Virus record (IMG/VR): IMGVR_UViG_3300033146_001628 | Span: 1 to 45,216 of that record | DNA length: 45,216 bases | Origin: a virus | Reading direction: 5' to 3' (one strand) | Part shown: piece by piece, positions 24,672 to 31,512 of the stretch | How the letters are laid out: each line of letters starts with the position of its first letter | Position numbering within the stretch: position 1 is the first letter of the stretch | The notes under the pieces: model-generated | Databases searched by the model: none | What the model was told of the DNA's origin: nothing | What the model saw: only the letters and a program-made list of their open reading frames with translations | Translations under genes and position numbers: made by a program

Positions 24672-24732
24672 TAATGGCACAGTATGTGCTAAAAAAGATT
24701 TACAGGAAAATTCACAAAATTAAAGGAGGAAA

Positions 24733-24903
24733 ATGCCAGAAATAACACAAGAACAATATGATAAGATAAAACATCTAATCGAGAAAGAAGAACAAAAGAT
24801 CGAATCATTACAATGCTTAGTTAGAAAAAATGTTTTTTTCAGAACTGTAACCTATTCGTCCAATTTGTTAATTTTGAATCTGTTACTGATTTTGGAATTT
24901 TGA
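24733..24903 (+). CDS. Small helical protein with hydrophobic C-terminus
   Basis: This 56-residue ORF follows a strong AGGAGG site. The charged helical N-terminal half leads to an Asn/Leu/Ile-rich C-terminal stretch that could associate with membrane. A run of seven T lies inside it and might have shifted the frame, so the end may be altered. Confidence 0.55.
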   Translation: MPEITQEQYDKIKHLIEKEEQKIESLQCLVRKNVFFRTVTYSSNLLILNLLLILEF

Positions 24904-24942
24904 ATCACGATATACCTAAAGGGCAAAAATGATTAAAATAAA

Positions 24943-25140
24943 ATGATAATAATAAGAAAAAACAGCGAGGGAAAGATCGAAGAACCGATGCGTTTGGTTA
25001 CACATAGCATATATGGCGGTGGAATCTTGTACAAGGCTGTAGAATGTTCTGATAATGTGCAAATGGTTTTAAATAATGGTCGAATGAAGGAAGTTAGCCC
25101 TGTTGATTTAACATGGGGCGTAGTGATTAACAATATATAA
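24943..25140 (+). CDS. Unknown small protein
   Basis: This is a 65-residue ORF with no strong ribosome site. It is beta-type with Gly-Gly-Gly near the centre, and no motif is recognised. Intact frame and tight spacing to the next gene (AAGGAG within 16 bases) support it. Confidence 0.5.
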   Translation: MIIIRKNSEGKIEEPMRLVTHSIYGGGILYKAVECSDNVQMVLNNGRMKEVSPVDLTWGVVINNI

Positions 25141-25155
25141 AAGGAGTAAATCAAA

Positions 25156-25341
25156 ATGGATAAAGTAAAAAAAGATGGTGCGACAGTAGTTATAACAATT
25201 CCTGAACACGTTATGGCTACCATGCAGGAAGCAAGAAATAAGCATAAACTGACGATCAGACACATGGCTACGGTTGCTATTATGAGACTAATGGAACAGC
25301 TTGCAAAAAAAGGATTAGCTGCTTTAGAGGATGAAATATAA
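25156..25341 (+). CDS. Ribbon-helix-helix-like small protein
   Basis: This is a 61-residue protein with an AAGGAG site. A strand (Thr-Val-Val-Ile-Thr-Ile-Pro) followed by two helices, Ala-rich and Met-rich, fits the Arc/MetJ ribbon-helix-helix layout, so it may be a DNA-binding regulator of the early operon. The order and length fit; specific residues do not decide. Confidence 0.5.
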   Translation: MDKVKKDGATVVITIPEHVMATMQEARNKHKLTIRHMATVAIMRLMEQLAKKGLAALEDEI

Positions 25342-25636
25342 TCCGTTAATAGTAAAAGCTTGGTTTATGGAGTGTGGTTTGCCGGAGCCTAAGTTCGAAG
25401 TCAAGTTTCATCCAAAAAGGCGCTGGGCTTTCGATATATGCTTTCCTGAATATAGGCTTGCCGTAGAGGTGCAAGGGGGCATTTGGGTCGGTGGCCGTCA
25501 TTCGCGTGGTAAAGGCATGGTTAATGATATGGAAAAGAATAACGAGGCAATAAGGCTTGGCTGGCGTGTTCTCTATATGCAGCCCAAAGATGTGATGAAA
25601 ACAGAAACCATAGAACTAATAAGGAAGTGTTTATGA
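25331..25636 (+). CDS. PD-(D/E)XK-type small nuclease
   Basis: This is a 101-residue protein. Trp-Ala-Phe-Asp-Ile (Asp 35), then Ala-Val-Glu-Val-Gln-Gly-Gly (Glu 46, Gln 48) form the core D-(x)n-E-x-Q variant of the PD-(D/E)XK fold, followed by a basic helix and Leu-Gly-Trp-Arg-Val-Leu. It resembles Vsr/DUF559-like and VRR-NUC-like phage nucleases. A Holliday-junction or DNA-end role next to RecT is plausible. It overlaps the preceding gene by 11 bases. Confidence 0.7.
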   Translation: MKYNPLIVKAWFMECGLPEPKFEVKFHPKRRWAFDICFPEYRLAVEVQGGIWVGGRHSRGKGMVNDMEKNNEAIRLGWRVLYMQPKDVMKTETIELIRKCL

Positions 25637-25863
25637 TATATTATATAGCTTTATCTATTATAATATTCTTTTCAATATTTACCCTGAAAAACCTTTGGAA
25701 TATATTTGTTCTTACCACTTCTTTTAATATCAAGGGTGTAAAGGTTGGGCAAATCTGGGTCACGAAAGAACCTTTTACAAAAGTTTGTATAATGGGTTAT
25801 AAAGTTTTGAAAATTGAAAATGGTAAAGTTCAATATCTGTATAATATAAAGGATGAAAGATGA
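25633..25863 (+). CDS. Small membrane-anchored protein
   Basis: This is a 76-residue protein; the ATG at 25633 overlaps the nuclease stop. One hydrophobic helix lies at about 2-22, followed by a beta-type domain with Val-Gly-Gln-Ile-Trp-Val. It is coupled with its neighbours; function is unknown. Confidence 0.55.
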   Translation: MIYYIALSIIIFFSIFTLKNLWNIFVLTTSFNIKGVKVGQIWVTKEPFTKVCIMGYKVLKIENGKVQYLYNIKDER

Positions 25864-25970
25864 AAAAAGAAGATAAAGATATTTTATCTGTGTTTTTATG
25901 GCAGGTCACAATTACAGCAATTGCTTTTATAATATGCTTATACATTATAAAAAAATATTCTTTAATATAA
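25860..25970 (+). CDS. Tiny membrane protein
   Basis: This 36-residue ORF overlaps the previous gene by ATGA. An acidic/basic start precedes a single Ile-rich helix at about 14-30 and a Lys-Lys end. It is too short for the usual ORF limits but has good coupling. Confidence 0.5.
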   Translation: MKKEDKDILSVFLWQVTITAIAFIICLYIIKKYSLI

Positions 25971-25985
25971 ACCTAAGGAAAACAA

Positions 25986-26594
25986 ATGAAAGCAAAATTA
26001 ATAGCGTTCTTGGTATCAGTATCAGTTCTTAATGCACAAGAAAACCTTTAACTGCACCTGTGTTGCAATAGCTGGCTTTGGAACTGGCGTAGCCCAGCAG
26101 ATGGAACTATTATCGTATGTCCTTTGTTTGCATTGCCAGCAGAAGCTGTAGAGGCTGGTTCAGTTGGTTTATTTGTCGGTGCATTAGCATATAATGCTTG
26201 TAAGAACCAAGAGACATTTACTATGCCACCTTTAGAATCGATGCTTCCACAAGCCGATGTTGTTGTCGTAGATCAGAAATTATTAGATCAGATATATCAG
26301 CAAACAGGAACTCAATTAGTTTATGCCGAGGATATAGGAGGCTTCTTTCCTATTCCTGATATCGAAGAGTTAAACATGATGTCAGAAGCCATAGACTGGA
26401 CTCCTGTCAAAGATTTAGGAGACAACATGGAGATAAATAGTATTGAGACATTATTGTGGACAGAAAGATTGCTTAGAAAAAGACAAAACAATTGCAACAG
26501 CCCTGAATACAGAAGGTTACACAAGACAGAATGTGGACAATTAGCAAGTAAATTAAACCGTATCTCTCAGTTCTTGAGAGACTTGAGGAGATAA
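25986..26594 (+). pseudogene. Decayed exported protein gene (interrupted frame)
   Basis: ATG at 25986 follows an AAGGA site and codes a signal-like start (Leu-Ile-Ala-Phe-Leu-Val-Ser-Val), then meets TAA at 26046-26048 after 20 codons. The same frame reopens and, from a TTG at 26124, runs 156 residues to 26594. Between them, a different frame reads a plausible stretch, Val-Ala-Ile-Ala-Gly-Phe-Gly-Thr-Gly. This suggests at least two frame changes in a once exported protein. The 26124-26594 part may still be made. Confidence 0.5.
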
Positions 26595-26599
26595 TACAA

Positions 26600-26821
26600 A
26601 TGAAAATAATGTTTAAGCCGTTGCCAAGAGAACCTTTAAAAGAAAAGATTCGTAGATTATTCTTAAGAAGAGAAAGAGATTTAGAAGTTGTAAGAGTGGA
26701 ACTTAATGAATATAGAATTGTAATAAAGAGAGGTGAAGTAGTTGATGTACCGTCATGGGTTAAAGAGGTGATTGACCATTCAGGAATAAAAGAACATTCA
26801 TATAAGATAATTAAAGACTAA
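26600..26821 (+). CDS. Small basic protein
   Basis: This 73-residue protein has a GGAG site. The N-terminal half is Arg/Lys-rich (Arg-Arg-Leu-Phe-Leu-Arg-Arg-Glu-Arg), and the C-terminal half is mixed with Trp. It might bind nucleic acid. The stop overlaps the next start (TAATG). Confidence 0.55.
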   Translation: MKIMFKPLPREPLKEKIRRLFLRRERDLEVVRVELNEYRIVIKRGEVVDVPSWVKEVIDHSGIKEHSYKIIKD

Positions 26822-26910
26822 TGACCACAAAAGAACTAATTAAAAGGTTACTCAAATATCCTGAAGATGCTGAGCTCAAAATAGACGGAGTTTTTGCAGG
26901 AATATTTTAA
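26821..26910 (+). CDS. Short phage protein fragment
   Basis: This is a 29-residue ORF beginning Met-Thr-Thr-Lys-Glu-Leu-Ile-Lys-Arg-Leu-Leu-Lys-Tyr-Pro-Glu-Asp-Ala-Glu, the common start of a small phage protein family that is usually about 60-80 residues. It is therefore probably truncated. It overlaps the preceding stop by one base. Confidence 0.5.
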   Translation: MTTKELIKRLLKYPEDAELKIDGVFAGIF

Positions 26911-26918
26911 CTATCTTA

Positions 26919-26946
26919 GACAATCCCAAAGCAAGGTCGGATTGTC
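26919..26946 (+). terminator. Hairpin, possible terminator
   Basis: GACAATCC and GGATTGTC form a perfect 8-bp stem with a 12-base loop. There is no T-run, so termination would be weak. It lies between a truncated gene and the gene at 26975. Confidence 0.4.
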
Positions 26947-26974
26947 CTAATTGTAATAAATAAAAGGAGATAAT

Positions 26975-27628
26975 ATGTCAGTAAACACAGAAGCGCCAGT
27001 AAAAGAAAGACTATCAATAGCACGAGCATTAGTAGAGTTAAAAACCATTGATAAGAAAATTAACAAGACTGCAACAATCCTTGAACCATTGGCTATAGAG
27101 GTCGGGGGAAAGATACGAAATAATCCCAACAAGACCAAAGAGGAATTCATCGCAGATGTTAAGTCTAAGTACCAATCCATTGAGGCTTTAATAAAAAGGC
27201 GTCGGTCCCTAAAATCAGCAATCGTTAAATCTAATGCCGCAACAATTGTTGAAATCAATGGCCAACCTATGGTTGTAGCTGAAGCCATAGAGAGAAAGAC
27301 ATCTATACAAATAGAAGGAAATTTCTTGTTACACCTAAGAAAGAAATATGGTGAGTCAATTAATGAACTTGAGTCTATCAATGTCAACGTCCAAGCTCGT
27401 CTTGACAGCTTACTGACGGCAACCTTTTCAAAAGAGGCATCAAAGGTCAAGAATGATGAACATAAAGCCGTAGCAGCACCGTTCTTGGCGAACAATCAGG
27501 CTTCTTTAATAGATCCTTTAAAGATAAGCGATTTATCTCAGAAGTTAGAAAAAGAGATAATTGATTTTGAACAGGAAGTGGACATCGTATTAAGTGAATC
27601 CAATGCCAAAACAATAATTGAAATTTAG
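26975..27628 (+). CDS. Unknown phage protein
   Basis: This is a 217-residue protein with an AAAAGGAG site. A helical N-terminal half is followed by Ile-Val-Lys-Ser-Asn-Ala-Ala-Thr, then a strand pair with Gly-Gln-Pro-Met-Val-Val-Ala-Glu-Ala-Ile-Glu-Arg-Lys, and a long helical C-terminus. The central segment resembles DIP1984/DUF6847-like helical proteins, but I am not certain. It ends just before the structured RNA region. Confidence 0.55.
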   Translation: MSVNTEAPVKERLSIARALVELKTIDKKINKTATILEPLAIEVGGKIRNNPNKTKEEFIADVKSKYQSIEALIKRRRSLKSAIVKSNAATIVEINGQPMVVAEAIERKTSIQIEGNFLLHLRKKYGESINELESINVNVQARLDSLLTATFSKEASKVKNDEHKAVAAPFLANNQASLIDPLKISDLSQKLEKEIIDFEQEVDIVLSESNAKTIIEI

Positions 27629-27639
27629 TTTATCACGGT

Positions 27640-27940
27640 TGCCGACACGAAAGTCTATAAAAGTCAAGGAACCGCGCCCGTCGGTATATCCGGGCTCCAA
27701 GACACATAGTTCAATGGTTGAACGCATGACAGTTAATCATGAGTTCCGGTGTGACAAAGTCAAGCACCTCATAAGTGCAGAAGAAAAGATCAGTACTTAT
27801 TCTTCAAGACTCAGGTGTCAGATGTCAAAGTATTAGAGATTAAGATATCAGGATTCTTTCAGCAAAGATCATGAAATCCTAGATCAAAAGTAAAACAGGT
27901 ATCCTTGACAGCCCTTTGACGCTTCTAGGCTGTGTCGGCA
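27640..27940 (+). ncRNA. Large structured RNA with tRNA-Asn-like arms
   Basis: The gap 27629-27962 has no credible gene. TGCCGACAC (27640-27648) pairs perfectly with GTGTCGGCA (27932-27940). Inside are: GCCCG/CGGGC (27676-27680/27691-27695); GTTC-AATGGTT-GAAC (27709-27723), like a tRNA D-arm; CATGA-CAGTTAA-TCATG (27725-27741), like a tRNA-Asn anticodon arm but with A where T33 is expected; GGAAC/GTTCC around these; GGTG-TGAC hairpin (27748-27768); GAAGAA/TTCTTC; AGGATT/AATCCT; and CAGCC/GGCTG. No RNase P, tmRNA or group I core could be matched. It is a probable novel RNA or a tRNA-derived relic. Confidence 0.55.
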
Positions 27941-27962
27941 GTAAATTATAAAAAGTAAAGCA

Positions 27963-28103
27963 ATGAGAACAGACTTTAACTTTAAAATAAAATGCAGTTA
28001 TTGTGGGCAACTACTGGAAGCAGATATTGATAAGTCTAAACTTACAGCATCATCGGCATACAATGAAGAGTTTATAATACTGATTTTTATAGGTTTTCAG
28101 TGA
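27963..28103 (+). CDS. Small Cys-motif protein
   Basis: This is a 46-residue ORF with Lys-Cys-Ser-Tyr-Cys-Gly-Gln-Leu-Leu-Glu-Ala, a half zinc-knuckle found in small phage proteins, then a hydrophobic end. The stop overlaps the next GTG start. It may be shortened at its C-terminus. Confidence 0.45.
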   Translation: MRTDFNFKIKCSYCGQLLEADIDKSKLTASSAYNEEFIILIFIGFQ

Positions 28104-28393
28104 TAAAAAACAAGAGACCCTATAAAACATTACAGAACTTTCACGCATCAGGATTTAATTTTAATGTTGACGGTATAAAAATGGATATCGAAGGTGCTGA
28201 ATTCGAGTTGATTGAACAGGGTTTGTTGCCACCATCAAAAAAGTTAGTTATGGAATATCATTTCAGTAAAGATAGATCTTTTAGAAATTTTGTTATGAGA
28301 ATGAATATTTTAAAGAAGAGATACAATAATGTTTATTATATACCGTCTTTGCATACGATATCAAAGTATTCTGTTATCAATAACAATGATTGA
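28100..28393 (+). pseudogene. FkbM-like methyltransferase fragment
   Basis: This is a 97-residue ORF from a GTG. Asp-Gly-Ile-Lys-Met-Asp-Ile-Glu-Gly-Ala-Glu-Phe-Glu is the FkbM-family core, but the SAM-binding Gly-rich N-terminal half is absent. The C-terminal part (Leu-Val-Met-Glu-Tyr-His-Phe-Ser-Lys-Asp) fits the family's end. It is probably a truncated remnant. Confidence 0.6.
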
Positions 28394-28418
28394 CAACCAA
28401 TCAATAAAAAGCTAAAAG
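28390..28418 (+). promoter_or_regulatory. Candidate promoter for the packaging genes
   Basis: TTGACA (28390-28395), 17 bases, then TAAAAG. The -10 is poor. A 12-bp palindrome TTGTC-AA-GACAA follows at 28463-28474 and could be an operator just before the small terminase gene. Confidence 0.4.
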
Positions 28419-28488
28419 AAACACGCTGTAATAAAATAATTATAACAACACGATTTTTTAAATTGTCAAGACAAAAGGTCTAGAGCGT

Positions 28489-28926
28489 ATGCCGAGAACC
28501 GAAACGAAAACCAACATCCAAAAAAAAGCAATGTTAAAAGCATTGGTTAAAACACTTGGTATTGTTGCCCCTGCCGCAAAGTTGACCCACTTAGAGCTAA
28601 AGAAAACCTTAAAGTCAAAAGCCCCTGCTGCAGAAACAATAAGATTGGCACATTACACTTGGTTGAAGTCTGATGAAGACTATAAAGAAAACGTAGAAAG
28701 CATGGATAACATAGCACTAGACTTTGCTGAAAGCCATTTACACAAACAAATAGAAGGCGATATCCCATCGTCAACAATATTTTATTTAAAGACTAAAGGC
28801 AAAAGCAGGGGTTATATAGAACGCACAGAGGTTACAGGAGAGGACGGCGGCAACCTAAATCTAACCATAGTCACAAAGACTAAGAAGGCCAAGGAGGCCG
28901 TACAAAAGTTTATGGAGAAACCATGA
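28489..28926 (+). CDS. terS: Terminase small subunit
   Basis: This is a 145-residue protein. The N-terminal helices fit a helix-turn-helix domain. Residues about 86-112 hold Pro-Ser-Ser-Thr-Ile-Phe-Tyr-Leu-Lys-Thr-Lys-Gly-Lys-Ser-Arg-Gly-Tyr, followed by Glu-Val-Thr-Gly-Glu-Asp-Gly-Gly, the usual central signature of phage small terminase subunits, which recognise the packaging site. It sits two genes before the large subunit, as expected. AAGG lies about 13 bases upstream of the ATG. Confidence 0.7.
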   Translation: MPRTETKTNIQKKAMLKALVKTLGIVAPAAKLTHLELKKTLKSKAPAAETIRLAHYTWLKSDEDYKENVESMDNIALDFAESHLHKQIEGDIPSSTIFYLKTKGKSRGYIERTEVTGEDGGNLNLTIVTKTKKAKEAVQKFMEKP

Positions 28927-29267
28927 AAACAATAATACATGACTGCGTAAGTACTGACAGAGAAATAGAATTTATAGATATCGCTGGGTATAATAGGGCA
29001 TATATATGTAAGAACTGCAAAAGCATTTCATTTGATACTGCACAAATAATAAAGGATGTTGAGTTTAAAGATGATTCTAACACCAAGATTAGATTTGTTC
29101 CGGTTCAAGATATTCTTATTTTAGCAAGAAAGATAAAAGAAAGATTCCCAGATCTGGCAAAAATTGATGAAACTTATTTAGCTAGTAGGCAAAAACATGA
29201 CCAAGGTCTATTATGTAAACTTAGAAACCGTAACGGAAAGGAGCCCGGCGTGATTAGCGTATGCTAG
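28923..29267 (+). CDS. Unknown protein between the terminase genes
   Basis: This is a 114-residue protein with a GGAG site, overlapping TerS by four bases. A Cys-Lys-Asn-Cys pair lies at about residues 30-33, followed by a mixed and a helical segment. Its stop abuts the start of the TerL N-terminal piece. It might be a packaging accessory, but no family is seen. Confidence 0.6.
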   Translation: MKTIIHDCVSTDREIEFIDIAGYNRAYICKNCKSISFDTAQIIKDVEFKDDSNTKIRFVPVQDILILARKIKERFPDLAKIDETYLASRQKHDQGLLCKLRNRNGKEPGVISVC

Positions 29268-29621
29268 ATGCGATGGTTAGATATGGACATAGGAAGACTA
29301 TTTGAAGAAACCACAGAGAGCGATGACAGGTACATCATCCATCAGGGGGGGACTAGGTGTTTCCATCCTGACACAAAGGTAATAACTTCTAAAGGGTTGG
29401 TTAAAATTAAAGATATAAAAGAGGGGGACTTGTGTTTGTCTAACGCTAAAGGGTGCAAGTGTTATAAAAAAGTCTTGAATACTTTTAAGCTAAAGAACTC
29501 AAAACCAACAGTAAAGATAAAGTTTAAAAACGGTAAGGAAATCATAGCTACAGATGATCATAAGTTTTTCTATGAAGGTGGTTGGCAGGAAATAAAATCA
29601 ATATTATCTAATATAAATTAA
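29268..29621 (+). CDS. terL-n: Terminase large subunit N-extein fused to intein N-half (Int-N)
   Basis: This is a 117-residue ORF. Residues 1-30 are the start of TerL and end in Gly-Gly-Thr-Arg, the first part of a Walker A loop. Cys31 opens an intein: Cys-Phe-His-Pro-Asp-Thr-Lys-Val with Gly-Leu-Val-Lys-Ile-Lys-Asp-Ile (block A), and Ala-Thr-Asp-Asp-His-Lys-Phe (block B, Thr-x-x-His). The ORF then stops, giving an Int-N of 87 residues, close to known natural split inteins. The partner half is at 29843. The protein should be active only after trans-splicing. Confidence 0.85.
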   Translation: MRWLDMDIGRLFEETTESDDRYIIHQGGTRCFHPDTKVITSKGLVKIKDIKEGDLCLSNAKGCKCYKKVLNTFKLKNSKPTVKIKFKNGKEIIATDDHKFFYEGGWQEIKSILSNIN

Positions 29622-29641
29622 AACATACACAGGCTCTAAAT

Positions 29642-29842
29642 ATGAAGGTATATTGCAAAAACTGTAGATATTATAGGTTTGGAATTATTAATACAGAATT
29701 TTGTAAAGCAAAGACTTTTAACAGCCGTGACCATTTAACTGAGTATACGAGTTATAGCAATCCAGCTTTCTTTAATGAAAATAATGATTGTTCTATGTTT
29801 GAAAGAAAATTTTCTATTTTCCAAAAAATTAAGAAATATTAA
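29642..29842 (+). CDS. Cys-rich small protein lodged inside the split intein
   Basis: This 66-residue ORF fills the gap between the two intein halves. It has Cys-Lys-Asn-Cys near the start, a Cys about residue 21 and a Cys about residue 50 in Asn-Asp-Cys-Ser-Met-Phe-Glu, a pattern common in small phage proteins of unknown role. It has no homing-endonuclease motif. It shares frame with the downstream ORF and ends one base before its ATG. Confidence 0.6.
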   Translation: MKVYCKNCRYYRFGIINTEFCKAKTFNSRDHLTEYTSYSNPAFFNENNDCSMFERKFSIFQKIKKY

Positions 29843-31099
29843 ATGGAAACACGTCTAAACCTAAACGATATTGCGTCATGGGGATATGTTAATGACGTTG
29901 AATATATCCATGACATAGAGATAGAAGATAGCCACAATTATTATTTAGAGGATCAGATATTAGTTCACAATTCGGGGAAGACTTACACAATCCTTTTTAT
30001 CCTTGCATTAACAGCTCTCAAACGTCAGAAGAACATCAACCCCACGATTATATCCGTTGTCAGTGAATCCATGCCACACCTAAAGCGAGGCGCCATGCGT
30101 GATTTCTTAGCAATCCTCAAAGGCGAAGGGCTGTACAACGAAAAGAACCACAACAAATCAGACCACATTTACACCATAGGTAGTGTAATCATCGAATTCT
30201 TTTCCGCGGATAATGAAAGCAAGATGAGGGGTTCCGGGCGCGACATACTGTTCATGAACGAATGTAATAACGTCAAGTACGCAGCAGCTAAACAGGCAAT
30301 GCAGAGGACAAAAGAAAAGATATATCTTGATTATAATCCAGTTGCAGAGTTCTGGGTGCATAACAAAGTTATGCCGTTTTTCAAACACACTTATATTCAC
30401 AGCACTTACAAAGACAATATAGACCACTTGCCAGAATCGCAGGTCGAGGAGATAGAGCAAGGCAAGAATATAGACAAGAACTGGTGGCGTATATACGGCG
30501 AGGGTCTAGTTGGCGTGCCTCAAAATGTTGTATTTCCTGACTGGAATATCGTTGATGAATTCCCAGCTAATGCAAAAAAGGTTGCCTATGGCTTAGACTT
30601 GGGTTACACAAATGATCCATCTGCTTTAATCAAAGGCGGTTTTTATAATGGTGAGGTCTATTATCATGAGGTCTTTTATGAAAAAGGTCTGGCTCCTATA
30701 ATCAATCCAAGAAAGAAAAGAAAAAGTGTAGAGGAATATTTAATTCTTAATGGAGTCGAGAAATTCAAACCTATTTACTGTGATCCGTCTGCGCCTCTAT
30801 ATATCAAAGAACTGCGAAACGTTGGGTATAATACGCAAAAGTCAGATTCTCACAAGATCAGAGACGGTATTGAAATAGTCAAAAAGCATAAATTTAATGT
30901 TACGAAAGATTCTTTGAATCTAATAAAAGAGCTCAGAAATTATACTTGGTTAGAAAAGAAAGATGGAGAAGACAACTTAGAACAAGAACCTATTGATGAC
31001 TGGAATCACGGGATTGATTCCCTACGCATGTATACATACATGACTTTTGGCGTGAAACACGCCATACCTTATGAGCTTGCGGCATCAGGTGCGATGTAG
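29843..31099 (+). CDS. terL-c: Intein C-half (Int-C) fused to terminase large subunit C-extein
   Basis: This is a 418-residue ORF. Residues 1-43 are Int-C: block F Tyr-Ile-His-Asp-Ile-Glu-Ile-Glu-Asp-Ser-His-Asn and block G Ile-Leu-Val-His-Asn. Ser44-Gly-Lys-Thr then completes the Walker A loop as Gly-Gly-Thr-Arg-Ser-Gly-Lys-Thr when joined to the N-part. Walker B is Ile-Leu-Phe-Met-Asn-Glu (135-140). The RNase-H-type nuclease shows Asp252 (Leu-Asp-Leu-Gly-Tyr), Asp314 (Tyr-Cys-Asp-Pro) and Asp-Asp-Trp-Asn-His-Gly-Ile-Asp (385-392). Spliced TerL would be about 405 residues, normal for the PBSX-like group. The start has no clear ribosome site and follows the previous stop directly. Confidence 0.85.
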   Translation: METRLNLNDIASWGYVNDVEYIHDIEIEDSHNYYLEDQILVHNSGKTYTILFILALTALKRQKNINPTIISVVSESMPHLKRGAMRDFLAILKGEGLYNEKNHNKSDHIYTIGSVIIEFFSADNESKMRGSGRDILFMNECNNVKYAAAKQAMQRTKEKIYLDYNPVAEFWVHNKVMPFFKHTYIHSTYKDNIDHLPESQVEEIEQGKNIDKNWWRIYGEGLVGVPQNVVFPDWNIVDEFPANAKKVAYGLDLGYTNDPSALIKGGFYNGEVYYHEVFYEKGLAPIINPRKKRKSVEEYLILNGVEKFKPIYCDPSAPLYIKELRNVGYNTQKSDSHKIRDGIEIVKKHKFNVTKDSLNLIKELRNYTWLEKKDGEDNLEQEPIDDWNHGIDSLRMYTYMTFGVKHAIPYELAASGAM

Positions 31100-31106
31100 A
31101 AAAGTA

Positions 31107-31135
31107 TTTACAAAGATTAGAAAAAGTTATATATT
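31107..31135 (+). promoter_or_regulatory. Promoter after the terminase gene
   Basis: TTTACA (31107-31112), a 17-base spacer and TATATT (31130-31135) lie just after the TerL stop and before a perfect AAAGGAGG site. This suggests separate control of the genes at 31162 onward. Confidence 0.65.
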
Positions 31136-31161
31136 ATGAGGGAGATAATAAAGGAGGTAAT

Positions 31162-31497
31162 ATGAGTGATAAGGCCAAATATAAATCCAGAGATTTTATA
31201 GCGAAAGAATTAGACAGGATTAATAAAGACCTCTATGACGATAACCTAAATATAAATGAGAGAATGAGAGCCTGTCTCGTCCCTATTGAGAGTATGAAAA
31301 CCTTATTCTCTCTATGGGGATATAAAAGCAGAATGCATACAGAGCGTGCTGTACTGATTAGTGAATGGCTTGCCTTTTTATACATATTCTTAATAATAAA
31401 TAAATGCGAAAGCCTTGATGAAATAAATGCAAAAGAAAAACTTGAGGCTGATGGATATAGCTTTGAAAATGTTTTTAATTTTTTAAAAGGAATATAA
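31162..31497 (+). CDS. Unknown helical protein
   Basis: This 111-residue protein is the first gene after the promoter at 31107, with an AAAGGAGG site. It has charged helices with a hydrophobic segment at about 68-80. No family is recognised. Confidence 0.6.
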   Translation: MSDKAKYKSRDFIAKELDRINKDLYDDNLNINERMRACLVPIESMKTLFSLWGYKSRMHTERAVLISEWLAFLYIFLIINKCESLDEINAKEKLEADGYSFENVFNFLKGI

Positions 31498-31512
31498 AGG
31501 AGCAATATACTT

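Noticed and set aside
24342-24680. Minus-strand and second-frame ORFs over the hexanucleotide repeat
   Set aside because: They are repeat shadows with Ala-Ile-Ala-Ser or Ala-Leu-Ala-Met composition. The second plus frame cannot be fully excluded, but it lacks a ribosome site.
27699-27768. A functional tRNA-Asn(GTT) gene
   Set aside because: The D and anticodon arms fit, but T33 is A, the T-arm would need a loop of about 13 bases, and the adjacent acceptor does not pair. I keep it only as a tRNA-like part of a larger RNA.
27618-27836. A 72-residue plus-strand ORF in the structured RNA region
   Set aside because: It overlaps the end of the preceding gene, has no ribosome site, and its Ser-Ser-Met-Val-Glu-Arg run is the usual accidental translation of a tRNA-like sequence.
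27640-27940. RNase P RNA, tmRNA or group I intron
   Set aside because: TCCGGGCTCC near 27690 recalls the RNase P core and AAGATATC near 27842 recalls a group I segment, but the other obligatory conserved parts are absent.
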